Origin: Deinococcus malanensis
GTDB lineage: Bacteria > Deinococcota > Deinococci > Deinococcales > Deinococcaceae
DNA length: 64,000 nt
Assembly (NCBI RefSeq): GCF_014647655.1
Contig: NZ_BMPP01000001.1
Coordinates: 36,943 to 100,942 of the forward strand
Direction of reading: 5' to 3'
Part shown: one piece after another, positions 1 to 10,188 of the stretch
How positions within the stretch are numbered: the stretch's first letter is position 1
How the letters are laid out: each line of letters opens with the position of its first letter
Position numbers and translations under genes: made by a program
The notes under the pieces: generated by a model
Database searches by the model: none
The model's input: the letters and a program-made list of their open reading frames with translations, nothing else
Told to the model about the DNA's origin: nothing

Positions 1-973
1 CCACAGTGTAGAAGCGCAGGGTCAGGATGTCGGGTCTGACGTCCAGCCAGACAAATCCTGGGGCCCGGTAAGCCTCGAAGGCGGCTGTCCTGGACCCGGC
101 CCGGTCTCGGTCCGCTTTCCCGGCCGCTCCACTGACGACCGTCCAGGTGCCCGGACACTCGGGCTGTGGGGCAAAAAGTTGCAGCGCGTGATCATGTCCG
201 GAGAGCAGCAGGTCGGCCTTACGGCAGGCCACGCCATACAACTCGCGCACCGCGCCGCCGCGCTGAAAGGTCAGGGGCAGATTGTCGTAGGCCCCGGCGT
301 CCCCATGCCGGCCATTGCTGAACAGGGGGTGATGCCCCAGAACCAGCTTCCAGCGCGATCTGCTGCCGGCCAGCGCTTCTGATAGCCAGGCCCGCTGCGC
401 GCGGTCCCAGGGGCCGCCGGGCCGTTCATTGACCCGCACCCCGGGCAGGTAGGCAGCGAGCGGCGCCGTATCTACCGCAAAAAATTCAAGCAGAGGGCCC
501 TGGGGCGCCCGGTAGGTCCTGGCTGGCATGACCCATTGAGGATTGATGCGCGAATAGGCGACCTGGGCCTCCGCGCCGCGCGGGTCGGCGCCGTCGCCGC
601 CGCGCACCCAGGACTCGTCGTGGTTTCCTGGAATCATCAGGAAGGGCACTTTCAGCGGTCCATAGATCTCCGCAAATCGCTCGCGGAACAGGGGAGAGGC
701 AGGGTCCCTGGGGCCTGAGGGATAGAAGTTGTCTCCCAGGCCCACGCCCAGGTCACAGCCTTCACTGGCGCAGATCTCGGCCATCGCTGCGGCTACGCGG
801 CGCTGCACTTCGGTTCCAGTACCTTGATCACCCATCACCACCACGCGCAGGCGACCCGGATCGTTCGGAGCAGCAACCTGTGCCACCACGTCCGGAAAAG
901 GGGTCTGGCTTTGCAGCGGTGCAGGTGCACATGCAGAGAACAGTCCAAAGGCCGCAAACAACAGGAGGCGCAT
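1..973 (-). CDS. Calcineurin-like metallophosphoesterase lipoprotein (3' end outside window)
   Basis: Reading the minus strand from ATG at 973 gives an open frame to the window edge. It begins MRLLLFAAFGLFSAC, a short lipoprotein signal with the lipid-anchored Cys at residue 15. The metal-binding blocks of the family follow in order: GDQG, GDNFY, GNHDE, GHHP and GHDH. This fits a purple-acid-phosphatase-like phosphatase outside the cytoplasmic membrane. The C-terminus is cut by the window, so the substrate cannot be judged. Start and family are well supported. Confidence 0.88.
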   Translation of the reverse strand, partial: MRLLLFAAFGLFSACAPAPLQSQTPFPDVVAQVAAPNDPGRLRVVVMGDQGTGTEVQRRVAAAMAEICASEGCDLGVGLGDNFYPSGPRDPASPLFRERFAEIYGPLKVPFLMIPGNHDESWVRGGDGADPRGAEAQVAYSRINPQWVMPARTYRAPQGPLLEFFAVDTAPLAAYLPGVRVNERPGGPWDRAQRAWLSEALAGSRSRWKLVLGHHPLFSNGRHGDAGAYDNLPLTFQRGGAVRELYGVACRKADLLLSGHDHALQLFAPQPECPGTWTVVSGAAGKADRDRAGSRTAAFEAYRAPGFVWLDVRPDILTLRFYTV

Positions 974-1072
974 GCGTACAGCATAAAGCGGCTTCAAAAG
1001 GCCGCTCATTTCTTCCACATAAACGGACAGAGTGGTGTAGCCTGAGCTATCTCAATATCAGCTGGAGGGGTC

Positions 1073-1474
1073 ATGAACGAGTACATGAACGTCCTGAAAC
1101 ACCACTATGCCGACTTCAAAGGACGGGCGCGCCGCCGCGAATACTGGATGTTCGTGCTGGTGAACTTCATCATTACGGTTGTCCTGACGACGGTGGACAG
1201 TCTTGCCGGCCTGCGGCTGGGAGAAGGCCCGCAGACGGTGGGTATCCTCAGTGCCGTGTATGCACTGGCTGTGTTGATCCCAGGTCTGGCACTGTCGGTC
1301 CGTCGGCTGCACGATACCGGTCGTTCGGGCTGGTGGGTGCTGCTTGCCCTGGTGCCTATTGTTGGGGCCATAGTGCTGCTGGTGTTCTATGTGTTCGAGA
1401 GTCAGCCGGGCAGCAACAAGTGGGGTCCCAATCCCAAGGAACACGGCGGGGTCGCCGCTGCTCCCAGCTGGTAA
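1073..1474 (+). CDS. DUF805 family inner-membrane protein
   Basis: This 133-residue protein starts MNEYMNVLKHHYADFKGRA, with the R-A-R-R-R-E-Y-W block and the late R-R-L-H-D-T-G-R-S-G-W-W block that define DUF805. Three or four hydrophobic segments are visible. The start has a strong ribosome site (GGAGG shortly upstream). The gene is monocistronic and ends at a clear terminator. DUF805 proteins have no settled biochemical role. Confidence 0.88.
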   Translation: MNEYMNVLKHHYADFKGRARRREYWMFVLVNFIITVVLTTVDSLAGLRLGEGPQTVGILSAVYALAVLIPGLALSVRRLHDTGRSGWWVLLALVPIVGAIVLLVFYVFESQPGSNKWGPNPKEHGGVAAAPSW

Positions 1475-1486
1475 CTGTTGTTCTCT

Positions 1487-1522
1487 GGCCCCTGGACCCA
1501 GTGATCCGGGGGCCTTCTTCGT
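1487..1522 (+). terminator. Intrinsic terminator after the DUF805 gene
   Basis: A ten-base-pair GC-rich stem (1487-1496 with 1505-1514, one G-T pair) and an eight-base loop are followed by a T-rich run. It lies 13 bp after the stop codon. Confidence 0.75.
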
Positions 1523-1600
1523 GTTCCCATCCAGGGTGCCGGGCGACATAGCAGATTTCCAGGCTTGCCCAGGCTGGCTGCAACCCGCTATCCTGAGCCC

Positions 1601-1702
1601 ATGAAGCCTCTCGCCCATCACTCCGGTCTGGTGATGCGTGGCGTGTGGCAGCGACGAATGCCCCACCTTCCCGGTCTGGCTACCCGAACTCTGAGCGCCT
1701 GA
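1601..1702 (+). other. Possible 33-codon leader peptide upstream of thrS
   Basis: An ATG-started frame ends T-R-T-L-S-A-stop, with two threonine codons close to the end. Its stop codon lies inside the 5' arm of the hairpin at 1696-1726. No convincing ribosome site precedes it. It could be a regulatory leader peptide, part of a tRNA-sensing leader RNA, or chance. Confidence 0.3.
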
Positions 1703-1730
1703 GAACCCCCAAGCGGTTTTCAGGCGTTTT
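1696..1730 (+). terminator. Attenuator-like terminator in the thrS leader
   Basis: A twelve-pair stem (1696-1707 with 1715-1726) and seven-base loop are followed directly by TTTT. It lies about 57 bp before the thrS start. The upstream gene already has its own terminator at 1487, so this second one probably acts on thrS transcription, as in tRNA-synthetase attenuation. A complete T-box consensus was not found. Confidence 0.7.
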
Positions 1731-1786
1731 GCTGGGTCGCGGCCAGACCGGGTCTGTCTTGTCTTGAATATGTAAGGAGAAAACAT

Positions 1787-3736
<1,950 letters not shown>

Positions 3737-3742
3737 TCCCTG

Positions 3743-3780
3743 GCAGAAAGGCCGCCCAGGCTACAGGGCGGCCTTTCTGC
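3743..3780 (+). terminator. Terminator after thrS
   Basis: A perfect fifteen-pair hairpin (3743-3757 with 3766-3780, eight-base loop) lies 6 bp after the stop codon. The T-rich segment sits in the 3' arm. It may also serve the convergent gene at 3895. Confidence 0.85.
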
Positions 3781-3894
3781 TGGTGAGACAGAGGGGAGTC
3801 GGCCTCTTCTGACAAATGCAACGGGTCAAGCGGGTGCAGTGCGCAGGACGTCCAGATACTGCCCTCCTACCGCACTCCAGAGGTGCGGCCTGTT

Positions 3895-4905
3895 TTACCG
3901 GAAGCTCGAAAGCCGCTTTTCGATCAGCCCTGCAGCGCTGGGCTTTGCGGTGGTGACTGCCATGACCTGTGCCCACTCGGTGGCGTCAGTGTAATCCTGC
4001 AGTTTCATTCCATTCAGAAATACAGTCGGCGTGCTGCTGACCCCCAGAGCAAGTCCAGACTTGACCTGTGCGTCGACCACTCCCCTGAACGAACGCTGGG
4101 TCAGGCAGTCGTCAAAGGTCGCTGCATTCAGGTCCGTGCTGCGGGCATAATTGCGGAACTGTGTGTCCGCGTCGCGGACCGGAAGACGGCTCCAGGAACC
4201 GAATTCTCCGAAGATCCGGTCGGCCATCTTCCAGAAGGCGCCCTGCGCGGCGGCGCATTTACTGGCTTCTGCGGCGGCAAACGCATTCTTATGAAAGTCC
4301 AGTGGAAAGTGATAATGCGCCACGCGGTACAGGGCCGCCTCTTTTTCCCAGGCCGGGAGTGCCTTGTCCCACAGATCCCGGCAGTATGGGAACTGGAAAT
4401 CACTGTAGATCCGGATGATGTTCGGCGCGGCGGCGTGGCCCGACACATTGCGTGTGGCCGGAAAGGCAGAATCCGGCCAGAGTTTCAGGGCCAGGTAGGC
4501 GTGCCACTGGGTCTGCCTGCCCTGCCCGGTGATTTTTATGGCAATCACGTCCTGCCTGTACTCGTCTGTGAACTCGGTGAAACTACGGCGCGCTGAGGCC
4601 AGCAGTTCAGGGTGGCTCAGCTGCTTGACAAGCTGCGGTACCCCGGCTGCCGGGGTTCCCCAGGCGGCGGCGACTCCCGGAGCCAGGGCAGCACCTGAAG
4701 GGGCTTCCACCAGCACGCCCACTACACGTCCGCCGCTGACATCCAGCGTCACGGTAGCGTCTCCGCTTTTCAATACGTTGCCGCTGGCACGGAAATTTTT
4801 CAGAACCTCCTAGCGAACCGTGGCCTGTGGTGTCTGCCATAACTGTGCCCCTGCCGTCGAGGCCAGCGCCACTCCCCAAATCAACCCCTGAATCGCCGTT
4901 CTCAC
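3895..4905 (-). pseudogene. DsbA-like thioredoxin-fold protein interrupted by an in-frame amber codon
   Basis: The body (open from 4809 to 3895) is a DsbA/DsbG-like protein. It has D-F-Q-F-P-Y-C where the C-P-Y-C active site should be, and the cis-proline block S-S-T-P-T-V-F-L-N-G. In the same frame upstream, GTG at 4905 starts a good 29-residue signal peptide (VRTAIQGLIWGVALASTAGA). A TAG at 4810-4812 separates the two parts. The best internal start is TTG at 4773, which would give a protein without a signal. Both the lost first cysteine and the stop point to decay; sequencing error or readthrough are alternatives. Confidence 0.65.
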
Positions 4906-4954
4906 GAGTGTAACGTTTCTCACACTGAGTGTTAAGTCACACTGAAGATTTTTT

Positions 4955-4983
4955 TTGATTGGGACGTCTTTAAGATGTTAGTT
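4955..4983 (+). promoter_or_regulatory. Possible promoter of the lipase gene
   Basis: TTGATT and TTAGTT are separated by 17 bp in an AT-rich stretch about 45 bp before the lipase start. This is a weak sigma-70-like match. Confidence 0.3.
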
Positions 4984-5029
4984 TGAACCAGATCCAAAAA
5001 ATCCACAACGTTCCACCCGAGGAGATGTC

Positions 5030-5746
5030 ATGCACACCCCCTTCAAGGCCCTGGTTACCACCACCCTGACAGTCGCCCTACTCTCTGCCTGTGGCACTAC
5101 GCTGCCTGAGCTTCCCGACTCCGGCTCTGCGCCGGAGCCCAGGATCCAGGCACTGGCCATCACCCGGCACCCGGTACTGTTTGTGCATGGGTACAGTTCC
5201 AGCGGCTCGGTCTGGACCACCATGATCGCCAATTTCAAGAAGGACGGCTGGACCGATGCTCACCTCTTCAACTGGTCCTACGACTCCACCCGCTCCAATT
5301 CTGTGACTGCCGACCTGATCCGTCAGAAGGTCGATGCGATTCTGGCCCAGACGGGCGCCACGCGCGTGGATATCATCTCCCATTCGATGGGCGGGCTGTC
5401 GTCGCGCTATTTTCTGAAAAATCTTGGGGGAGACAGCCGGGTCGACGCCTGGGTGTCGTTGGGTGGACCCAACCATGGGACCAATACCGCAAATGCCTGC
5501 TGGTACATTTCCTGCTACGAAATGCGTGAAGGCTCGTCCTTCCTGAATACGCTGAACAGCGTGGATGAGACGCCGGGTTCCGTGCGTTACGCCACCTGGT
5601 GGTCTGCGTGTGATGAGATCATCAACCCTGACCGGAGTGTGCTGCTGACAGGGGCAGTCAATACCCAGACCACCTGCCTGAGCCACAGCCAGCTGTACCA
5701 GAGTTCGGCAGTGTATGCCCAGGTGCGCGACTTGATCCACCGCTGA
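5030..5746 (+). CDS. Secreted lipase, alpha/beta hydrolase (Lipase_2-like)
   Basis: The 238-residue protein begins with a lipoprotein-type signal ending LLSAC. It has the oxyanion block V-L-F-V-H-G-Y-S and the nucleophile elbow S-H-S-M-G-G. A likely catalytic His lies in the C-terminal S-H-S-Q-L-Y. This resembles bacterial triacylglycerol lipases or esterases that act on extracellular lipids. It is convergent with the glycerophosphodiesterase gene, and an exported role in scavenging lipid is plausible. Confidence 0.85.
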   Translation: MHTPFKALVTTTLTVALLSACGTTLPELPDSGSAPEPRIQALAITRHPVLFVHGYSSSGSVWTTMIANFKKDGWTDAHLFNWSYDSTRSNSVTADLIRQKVDAILAQTGATRVDIISHSMGGLSSRYFLKNLGGDSRVDAWVSLGGPNHGTNTANACWYISCYEMREGSSFLNTLNSVDETPGSVRYATWWSACDEIINPDRSVLLTGAVNTQTTCLSHSQLYQSSAVYAQVRDLIHR

Positions 5747-5770
5747 GTTCTGGCGGCAGACTGGTCTGGA

Positions 5771-6637
5771 TCAACGGCCCTTCTGTTCTTCGATCAGGAC
5801 CTTTTTCAGCAGATCAGGGCGGTCCGTGATGATTCCGTCGACACCCATGCGGACCAGACGCCGCATTTCAGCCTCATCATTGATGGTCCATACCTGCACC
5901 GCGACTCCCCGCGTATGCATGGCGCGGACAAAGGCCGGTGTGACCACCGTGATGCCCCCAGCCCGCACCGGAACCTGAGCGCTGCGTCCGGGAAGCCGTC
6001 CAAGACGGGCGAGCCCGACCTTGCTGAGCAGGACCAGGGGACGCAGTTCCCGAGCGGTCATGCTGGTCATCACTTCCGGACAGGCCGTCCGGAATTCCCT
6101 CAGGGCCACATCACTGAAACTGGCGGCAATGACACGGTGGGTCGCCCTGGCAGCGCGCAGAGCCTGACAGAAAGGTCTGGCCATGCTAGGCCGTTCCTGC
6201 TTGAGCTCAATGATCATCGGCGTGTCCGGGAACTCCTTCAGCACTGCCGACAGCTGAGCTACCCGAATTCCCTGCCCCCGGAAGGGAAAGGTTTTGCCCC
6301 CGTCGAACGACAGCGCGTCACCAGCGTCGGCAGCCAGCACCTGAGCCAGCGTCAGGTCGGCAATGCGGCCCTGGGCATCGGTGAGCCTGCCCAGGGTCTC
6401 GTCGTGCGACATGACCAGGGCGCCGTCCCGGGTGGCGTGCATATCCATTTCCAGCATGTCGGCACCCAGGGCCACGGCGTTGCGGTAAGCCAACGTGGTG
6501 TTGCTAGGCCACAGTTTTTCGCCGCCCTGGTGCGCGATGATCCAGGGCCGCTGAGTGATGAAGGGGTTGTCAGGCGGGGCGCTGGCGCAGCCTACCAGCA
6601 ACCCCAGAAGTCCCAGTGCCCAGACCATGTACTTCAT
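5771..6637 (-). CDS. Glycerophosphodiester phosphodiesterase lipoprotein
   Basis: ATG at 6637 gives 288 residues starting MKYMVWALGLLGLLVGC, a clean lipobox. The mature part has the GDPD signature: I-A-H-Q-G-G, then E-M-D-M-H and S-H-D-E-T-L, and ends with I-I-T-D-R-P-D. It would hydrolyse glycerophosphodiesters at the cell surface. The open frame continues upstream only across the tRNA-Cys gene, so that extension is not coding. The usual HRGG is HQGG here. Confidence 0.9.
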   Translation of the reverse strand: MKYMVWALGLLGLLVGCASAPPDNPFITQRPWIIAHQGGEKLWPSNTTLAYRNAVALGADMLEMDMHATRDGALVMSHDETLGRLTDAQGRIADLTLAQVLAADAGDALSFDGGKTFPFRGQGIRVAQLSAVLKEFPDTPMIIELKQERPSMARPFCQALRAARATHRVIAASFSDVALREFRTACPEVMTSMTARELRPLVLLSKVGLARLGRLPGRSAQVPVRAGGITVVTPAFVRAMHTRGVAVQVWTINDEAEMRRLVRMGVDGIITDRPDLLKKVLIEEQKGR

Positions 6638-6768
6638 TCCGTTTACTTTACCGGGCCTGGTCAGAGGCCACACCGGTTTACAGCCTGCCAGTGCCGTGCT
6701 AACATTCCTTCCGCTGGAGAGGAGAGACCCACCAGCCCCACGCACGGGACAGCACGAACCGCCCCTGC

Positions 6769-6847
<79 letters not shown>

Positions 6848-6860
6848 TCTATACCCTTAT

Positions 6861-6935
<75 letters not shown>

Positions 6936-6938
6936 GCG

Positions 6939-6962
6939 AACGCCCACCCAGTGGGCGTTTTT
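6939..6962 (+). terminator. Terminator of the tRNA-Cys/tRNA-Val unit
   Basis: A nine-pair stem (6939-6947 with 6951-6959) and a tight loop are followed by T residues, just after the tRNA-Val CCA end. Confidence 0.75.
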
Positions 6963-7259
6963 CCATTCCTATTTGTCGTGACTTCCCCTTAGGTAGCAAC
7001 GGTGGCAGCAACCAGTGGCTCGTCAGCAATGGTCTGTCAGATGAAACCTCGTGGACTTTCAACCTTCGAAATGCCAGCGTAAAGTCATGTGCAGTAATAC
7101 AGCTTGGACCCGAATGGGCGTCCACGTTTTCCAGGGCACGTACCAGCCGTCCCTTCCCGCCAGTCGCGGACCACGGATACCAAGGTCCGGTGTCACAGAC
7201 CAGGCGCTGCCCTCTGCTGCGCAGCCTGTGGACCGGCTGAACGCCTCAGAACGTTTGTG

Positions 7260-8309
7260 ATGCTTAATGCGGAAGATGTTATGAACTCACCCTATACGCC
7301 CCCCGGATATCTCAGCTCGCCTGAAAGATTGGGCCGCCCGGAAGGCCCCTCAATCTCTCCTGAACAAGTGGCTTCCGATGTCCGACACCTGCTCGAGGCC
7401 CATCAGCATCATGTCGTCGCGACCGCTGACGCTATTCGTCTCCTGGCCCGTTTCCCCTTGGCTGTCCAGCCGGATCACGTGAAACGCACCAACGGGCGCG
7501 AGCAGGTTTTTTTTAATCTGGGGCACCTCCCCGTCCAGACCATCCGGGAGATCGCAGGGTGGATTCAGCATTGCTGGGCTCAGGAGCCCGACCACCGCTT
7601 GGCCCTGGTTGGCATCATGAATCTGGACTGGATGCCGGAGGTGCGTTCGCTGGCTCAGGGGGTCGCAGACGAGCTTCCGGAAGGCGAACGCACGTTCGTG
7701 CGGGCGTACTTCAACCTTCCGGGTCCATCGGAGGTGCGCTTGTGGGTCAAATACACCAGCTGCCGGAACGTCCGGTTGAGGGCCGAAGCCCTGACAGGTG
7801 AAGTGGCGAATGCGCTGAATGGAGCGAGGCTGTTTTCCCCCGCACGTACCTTGCACTCCAGTCTGGAGAAGCTGGAGCGCAGCCTCACCTGGACCTTCCG
7901 CCTGCCCTACGAGGTGGACATGCAACGCGCTCAGATGTGGGCGCACCGCACTCCAGAGGGCTATACGGAAGACGGCATCGCCACATATCCCGCTCGCTGG
8001 GAGGAGCTGTACTTCACAGAAGAAAAGTACCCGCTGGAGGACTTTGCGTCCCTTCGTGCCCCACCTCTGGAGTCACGTCAGAATCTGGTGCGTCGCATTC
8101 ACTCTGCGCTGCCGCAGGCCCTTCCAGATTCGGAAGGGGTCAGTACGGCGATTGCTGACTTATGCCAGGACTACCTGGAATTCCCTGAGCAGTATCAACA
8201 AGCCTGTGAGGGGATAGGCACGCCTGCCCATCCCAGGTTTTCTTTTCATGCGATGACAGGCCACCGTTACCCTGCGAGGCTGCGTTCCAACCTGACAAAT
8301 TCAAGTTGA
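7260..8309 (+). CDS. Hypothetical protein, 349 aa
   Basis: A soluble protein without signal or membrane segments that I do not recognise. The start MLNAEDVMNSPYT at 7260 is preferred; ATG at 7281 follows a GGAAG and is equally possible. The frame is open back to 7104, but that part does not look coding. It is the first gene after the tRNA pair and ends 8 bp before the inverted repeat of the first mobile cassette. Confidence 0.6.
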   Translation: MLNAEDVMNSPYTPPGYLSSPERLGRPEGPSISPEQVASDVRHLLEAHQHHVVATADAIRLLARFPLAVQPDHVKRTNGREQVFFNLGHLPVQTIREIAGWIQHCWAQEPDHRLALVGIMNLDWMPEVRSLAQGVADELPEGERTFVRAYFNLPGPSEVRLWVKYTSCRNVRLRAEALTGEVANALNGARLFSPARTLHSSLEKLERSLTWTFRLPYEVDMQRAQMWAHRTPEGYTEDGIATYPARWEELYFTEEKYPLEDFASLRAPPLESRQNLVRRIHSALPQALPDSEGVSTAIADLCQDYLEFPEQYQQACEGIGTPAHPRFSFHAMTGHRYPARLRSNLTNSS

Positions 8310-8316
8310 CAAGCCA

Positions 8317-8829
8317 CTAGTCCGCTGTCCAGCTCACTTTGAGGACTTGTCGCCTCAAATCTTGCTTTTGGGCTCGCGCCAGTGTGACACGGGGTCCTGC
8401 GCCGGGAAATACACGAGGAATGTTGCGGATGACATGCTTTTGTTCCGCCAGCCATGCTCGACTCCAGGGCGGATCAACACACTGCTGGGGGCATGCATCT
8501 CGAAGTACTGGCCGTCCATCATGACGCTTAGGGTTCCACTGAGGACGGTGATGATTTCTTCCACGTCATGGTGATGGATCGGAACGTATCCGCCTGGTTC
8601 AGCCTGCTGTTCCGAGAGTTCGCAGTGCTGAGCTCCGGCCAAAGCGCCAATAAGGTCTCGGCGGGCAACCTGCCAGTAGGGATGATGCTGCCAGGGCTGC
8701 TGGTCGTGTTCGGTTGGGGCCACCTTTCCACTGTAGGTGTCTTCAAGCATGGTTGTCGCTCCCACCCACAGCTGCCGGAAGTCATCTGCAATACCCCTTT
8801 TCATCAAAGTGAGCTGGACAGCGGACTAG
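8317..8829 (+). mobile_element. Cassette 1: 513-bp element with perfect 26-bp inverted ends carrying a cupin gene
   Basis: Bases 8317-8342 (CTAGTCCGCTGTCC...) and 8804-8829 are perfect inverted copies over 26 bp. CTAG, or TA within it, may be the target duplication, as in IS5-type elements. The only gene inside is the cupin ORF, which nearly fills the element. No transposase is present, so movement would need one supplied in trans. Confidence 0.7.
8355..8804 (-). CDS. Cupin-domain protein
   Basis: ATG at 8804 gives 149 residues. The cupin core is clear: G-G-Y-V-P-I-H-H-H-D-V-E-E, then G-T-L-S-V-M-M-D-G, then P-G-V-E-H-G-W, which supply the metal-binding His and Glu. It could be a small dioxygenase, isomerase or sensor; the substrate is unknown. 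The start codon lies at the inner edge of the right inverted repeat and the stop is 13 bp from the left one. Confidence 0.8.
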   Translation of the reverse strand: MKRGIADDFRQLWVGATTMLEDTYSGKVAPTEHDQQPWQHHPYWQVARRDLIGALAGAQHCELSEQQAEPGGYVPIHHHDVEEIITVLSGTLSVMMDGQYFEMHAPSSVLIRPGVEHGWRNKSMSSATFLVYFPAQDPVSHWREPKSKI

Positions 8830-10124
8830 TGCGCTGTCCAGCTCACTTGGTCGGATAGAGGTGGGTGAAGTTATCTCGCGCATCTGGGCGTCGAGACTGC
8901 CACTTCCGCCTCTGATTTTCGAAGCTGGCCATCTCGGCCCAAGGCAACACGCCGCTTTACACTCAAAACAATGAGCGCTGAACCCGCCCTCGATCGCGCC
9001 GCGCTTAAACTTCACCTGCATGCCGCCTACGGCATGCAGGTGGAGACGCTTTCCTTCCTCTCAGCGGGCACCCTGCCAGCCTACCGAGCCGATGGCCCAG
9101 GTGGACGCTTCTTCATCAAGATTGTCCCCGGGACGCGCTCAGGTGTCCAGGCTGCCCAGCGTCTCGCGAGCGAAGCGGTTCTCCTGCACGAGTTAAACCA
9201 GATTGGAGACCCGCTCCGCGTGCCGCGCCTCCTGCCCACACGGGACGGAGCGGACCTTTCGACGTGCGGCACCTTCCGTGTTGCGGTGTTCACGTGGATT
9301 GAAGCGGTAAACCTCGGTTCGACCTGGGAGGATGCACTCCCAGAGCTTGCTGACCTGCTTGGCCACCTTCATGCCCATACCTCTGATGTGACGGCCCGCC
9401 TTCAACATTTTCCTTGCCCACCAGAGGACTTCGCTCTGCCCTTTGAAGTGGCGCTTCTCAAGGATCTTTCAAACCTCGCGCACTTGTCGCGAACAGCGCG
9501 GCCAGGGATGCTCCTCCTGCGTGATCTCCTGCTGGAGCACGAGGCGACTGTCCGCCACCATCTGAAGCACGCCCGGGCGCTCCGCGTTCAGGCACTCTCG
9601 CGTCCCCAGTCCTTCGTCCTGTGCCATACCGATGCCCATGGTGGCAACGTGATGCGTGACGCGAACGAGCAGTTGTGGCTCGTCGACTGGGAGATGGCGC
9701 GGCTCGCACCCCCTGAGCATGACCTGTGGATGCTGCTCGTCCGCCGACCTGAGGTCCTCCCCGCGTACCACAGCGCTGTCGGGCGCACTCAACCGTTGAG
9801 TCCCGACGTACTGAGTTTTTATGTCCTGCGCCGCGTTCTGGAGGACCTGGCGGTCGACGTGAACGCCATCATGCATGAGCACACGCGCGACGAGGACGAC
9901 GCTGAAACCCTGGACATTCTCTCGCGGTTCGTCCTCCCTGCCCTTGATCAGGCTGAACAGGATTGCCGATCAGTGGGTCAGGTCGTACCTCCTCATTGAG
10001 GCCCTTTGCCTGATCCTGTTCCAGCAGGGCTATAAATCAGTCATCAGTTGCCGCGACATGCCAAAAAGGCCCACAGGAGACCTCACGGCACCTATCCGCC
10101 AAAGTGAGCTGGACAGCGGACTAG
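8826..10124 (+). mobile_element. Cassette 2: about 1.3-kb element with the same inverted ends carrying a phosphotransferase gene
   Basis: The left end (8826-8850) begins at the CTAG shared with cassette 1. The right end (10099-10124) is the inverted copy with one substitution and one indel. The single gene inside is the kinase-like phosphotransferase, and no transposase is present. The two elements sit back to back. Confidence 0.65.
8971..9999 (+). CDS. Aminoglycoside-type phosphotransferase (APH/choline-kinase fold)
   Basis: The 342-residue protein carries the Brenner block C-H-T-D-A-H-G-G-N and a downstream D-W-E-M-A-R. The following A-P-P-E-H-D-L-W resembles the spectinomycin-type APH(9) group. 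The N-terminal lobe has a candidate ATP-binding lysine in F-F-I-K-I-V. It would phosphorylate a small molecule, perhaps an antibiotic or a metabolite. It is the only gene in cassette 2. Drug resistance is a guess from family and mobility. Confidence 0.82.
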   Translation: MSAEPALDRAALKLHLHAAYGMQVETLSFLSAGTLPAYRADGPGGRFFIKIVPGTRSGVQAAQRLASEAVLLHELNQIGDPLRVPRLLPTRDGADLSTCGTFRVAVFTWIEAVNLGSTWEDALPELADLLGHLHAHTSDVTARLQHFPCPPEDFALPFEVALLKDLSNLAHLSRTARPGMLLLRDLLLEHEATVRHHLKHARALRVQALSRPQSFVLCHTDAHGGNVMRDANEQLWLVDWEMARLAPPEHDLWMLLVRRPEVLPAYHSAVGRTQPLSPDVLSFYVLRRVLEDLAVDVNAIMHEHTRDEDDAETLDILSRFVLPALDQAEQDCRSVGQVVPPH

Positions 10125-10188
10125 GGGTGAGGACTGGAGTATCGCCGTGGAGGCCAGGGAATGTGTGACCACACCTGTCAGAAGAGGA

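Noticed and set aside
1525..1786. A T-box riboswitch before thrS
   Set aside because: I could not find the conserved T-box core or a convincing specifier stem, so only the attenuator hairpin is claimed.
7104..7259. Upstream extension of the hypothetical gene at 7260
   Set aside because: Codon use and residues do not look coding, and an ATG with plausible context lies at 7260 or 7281.
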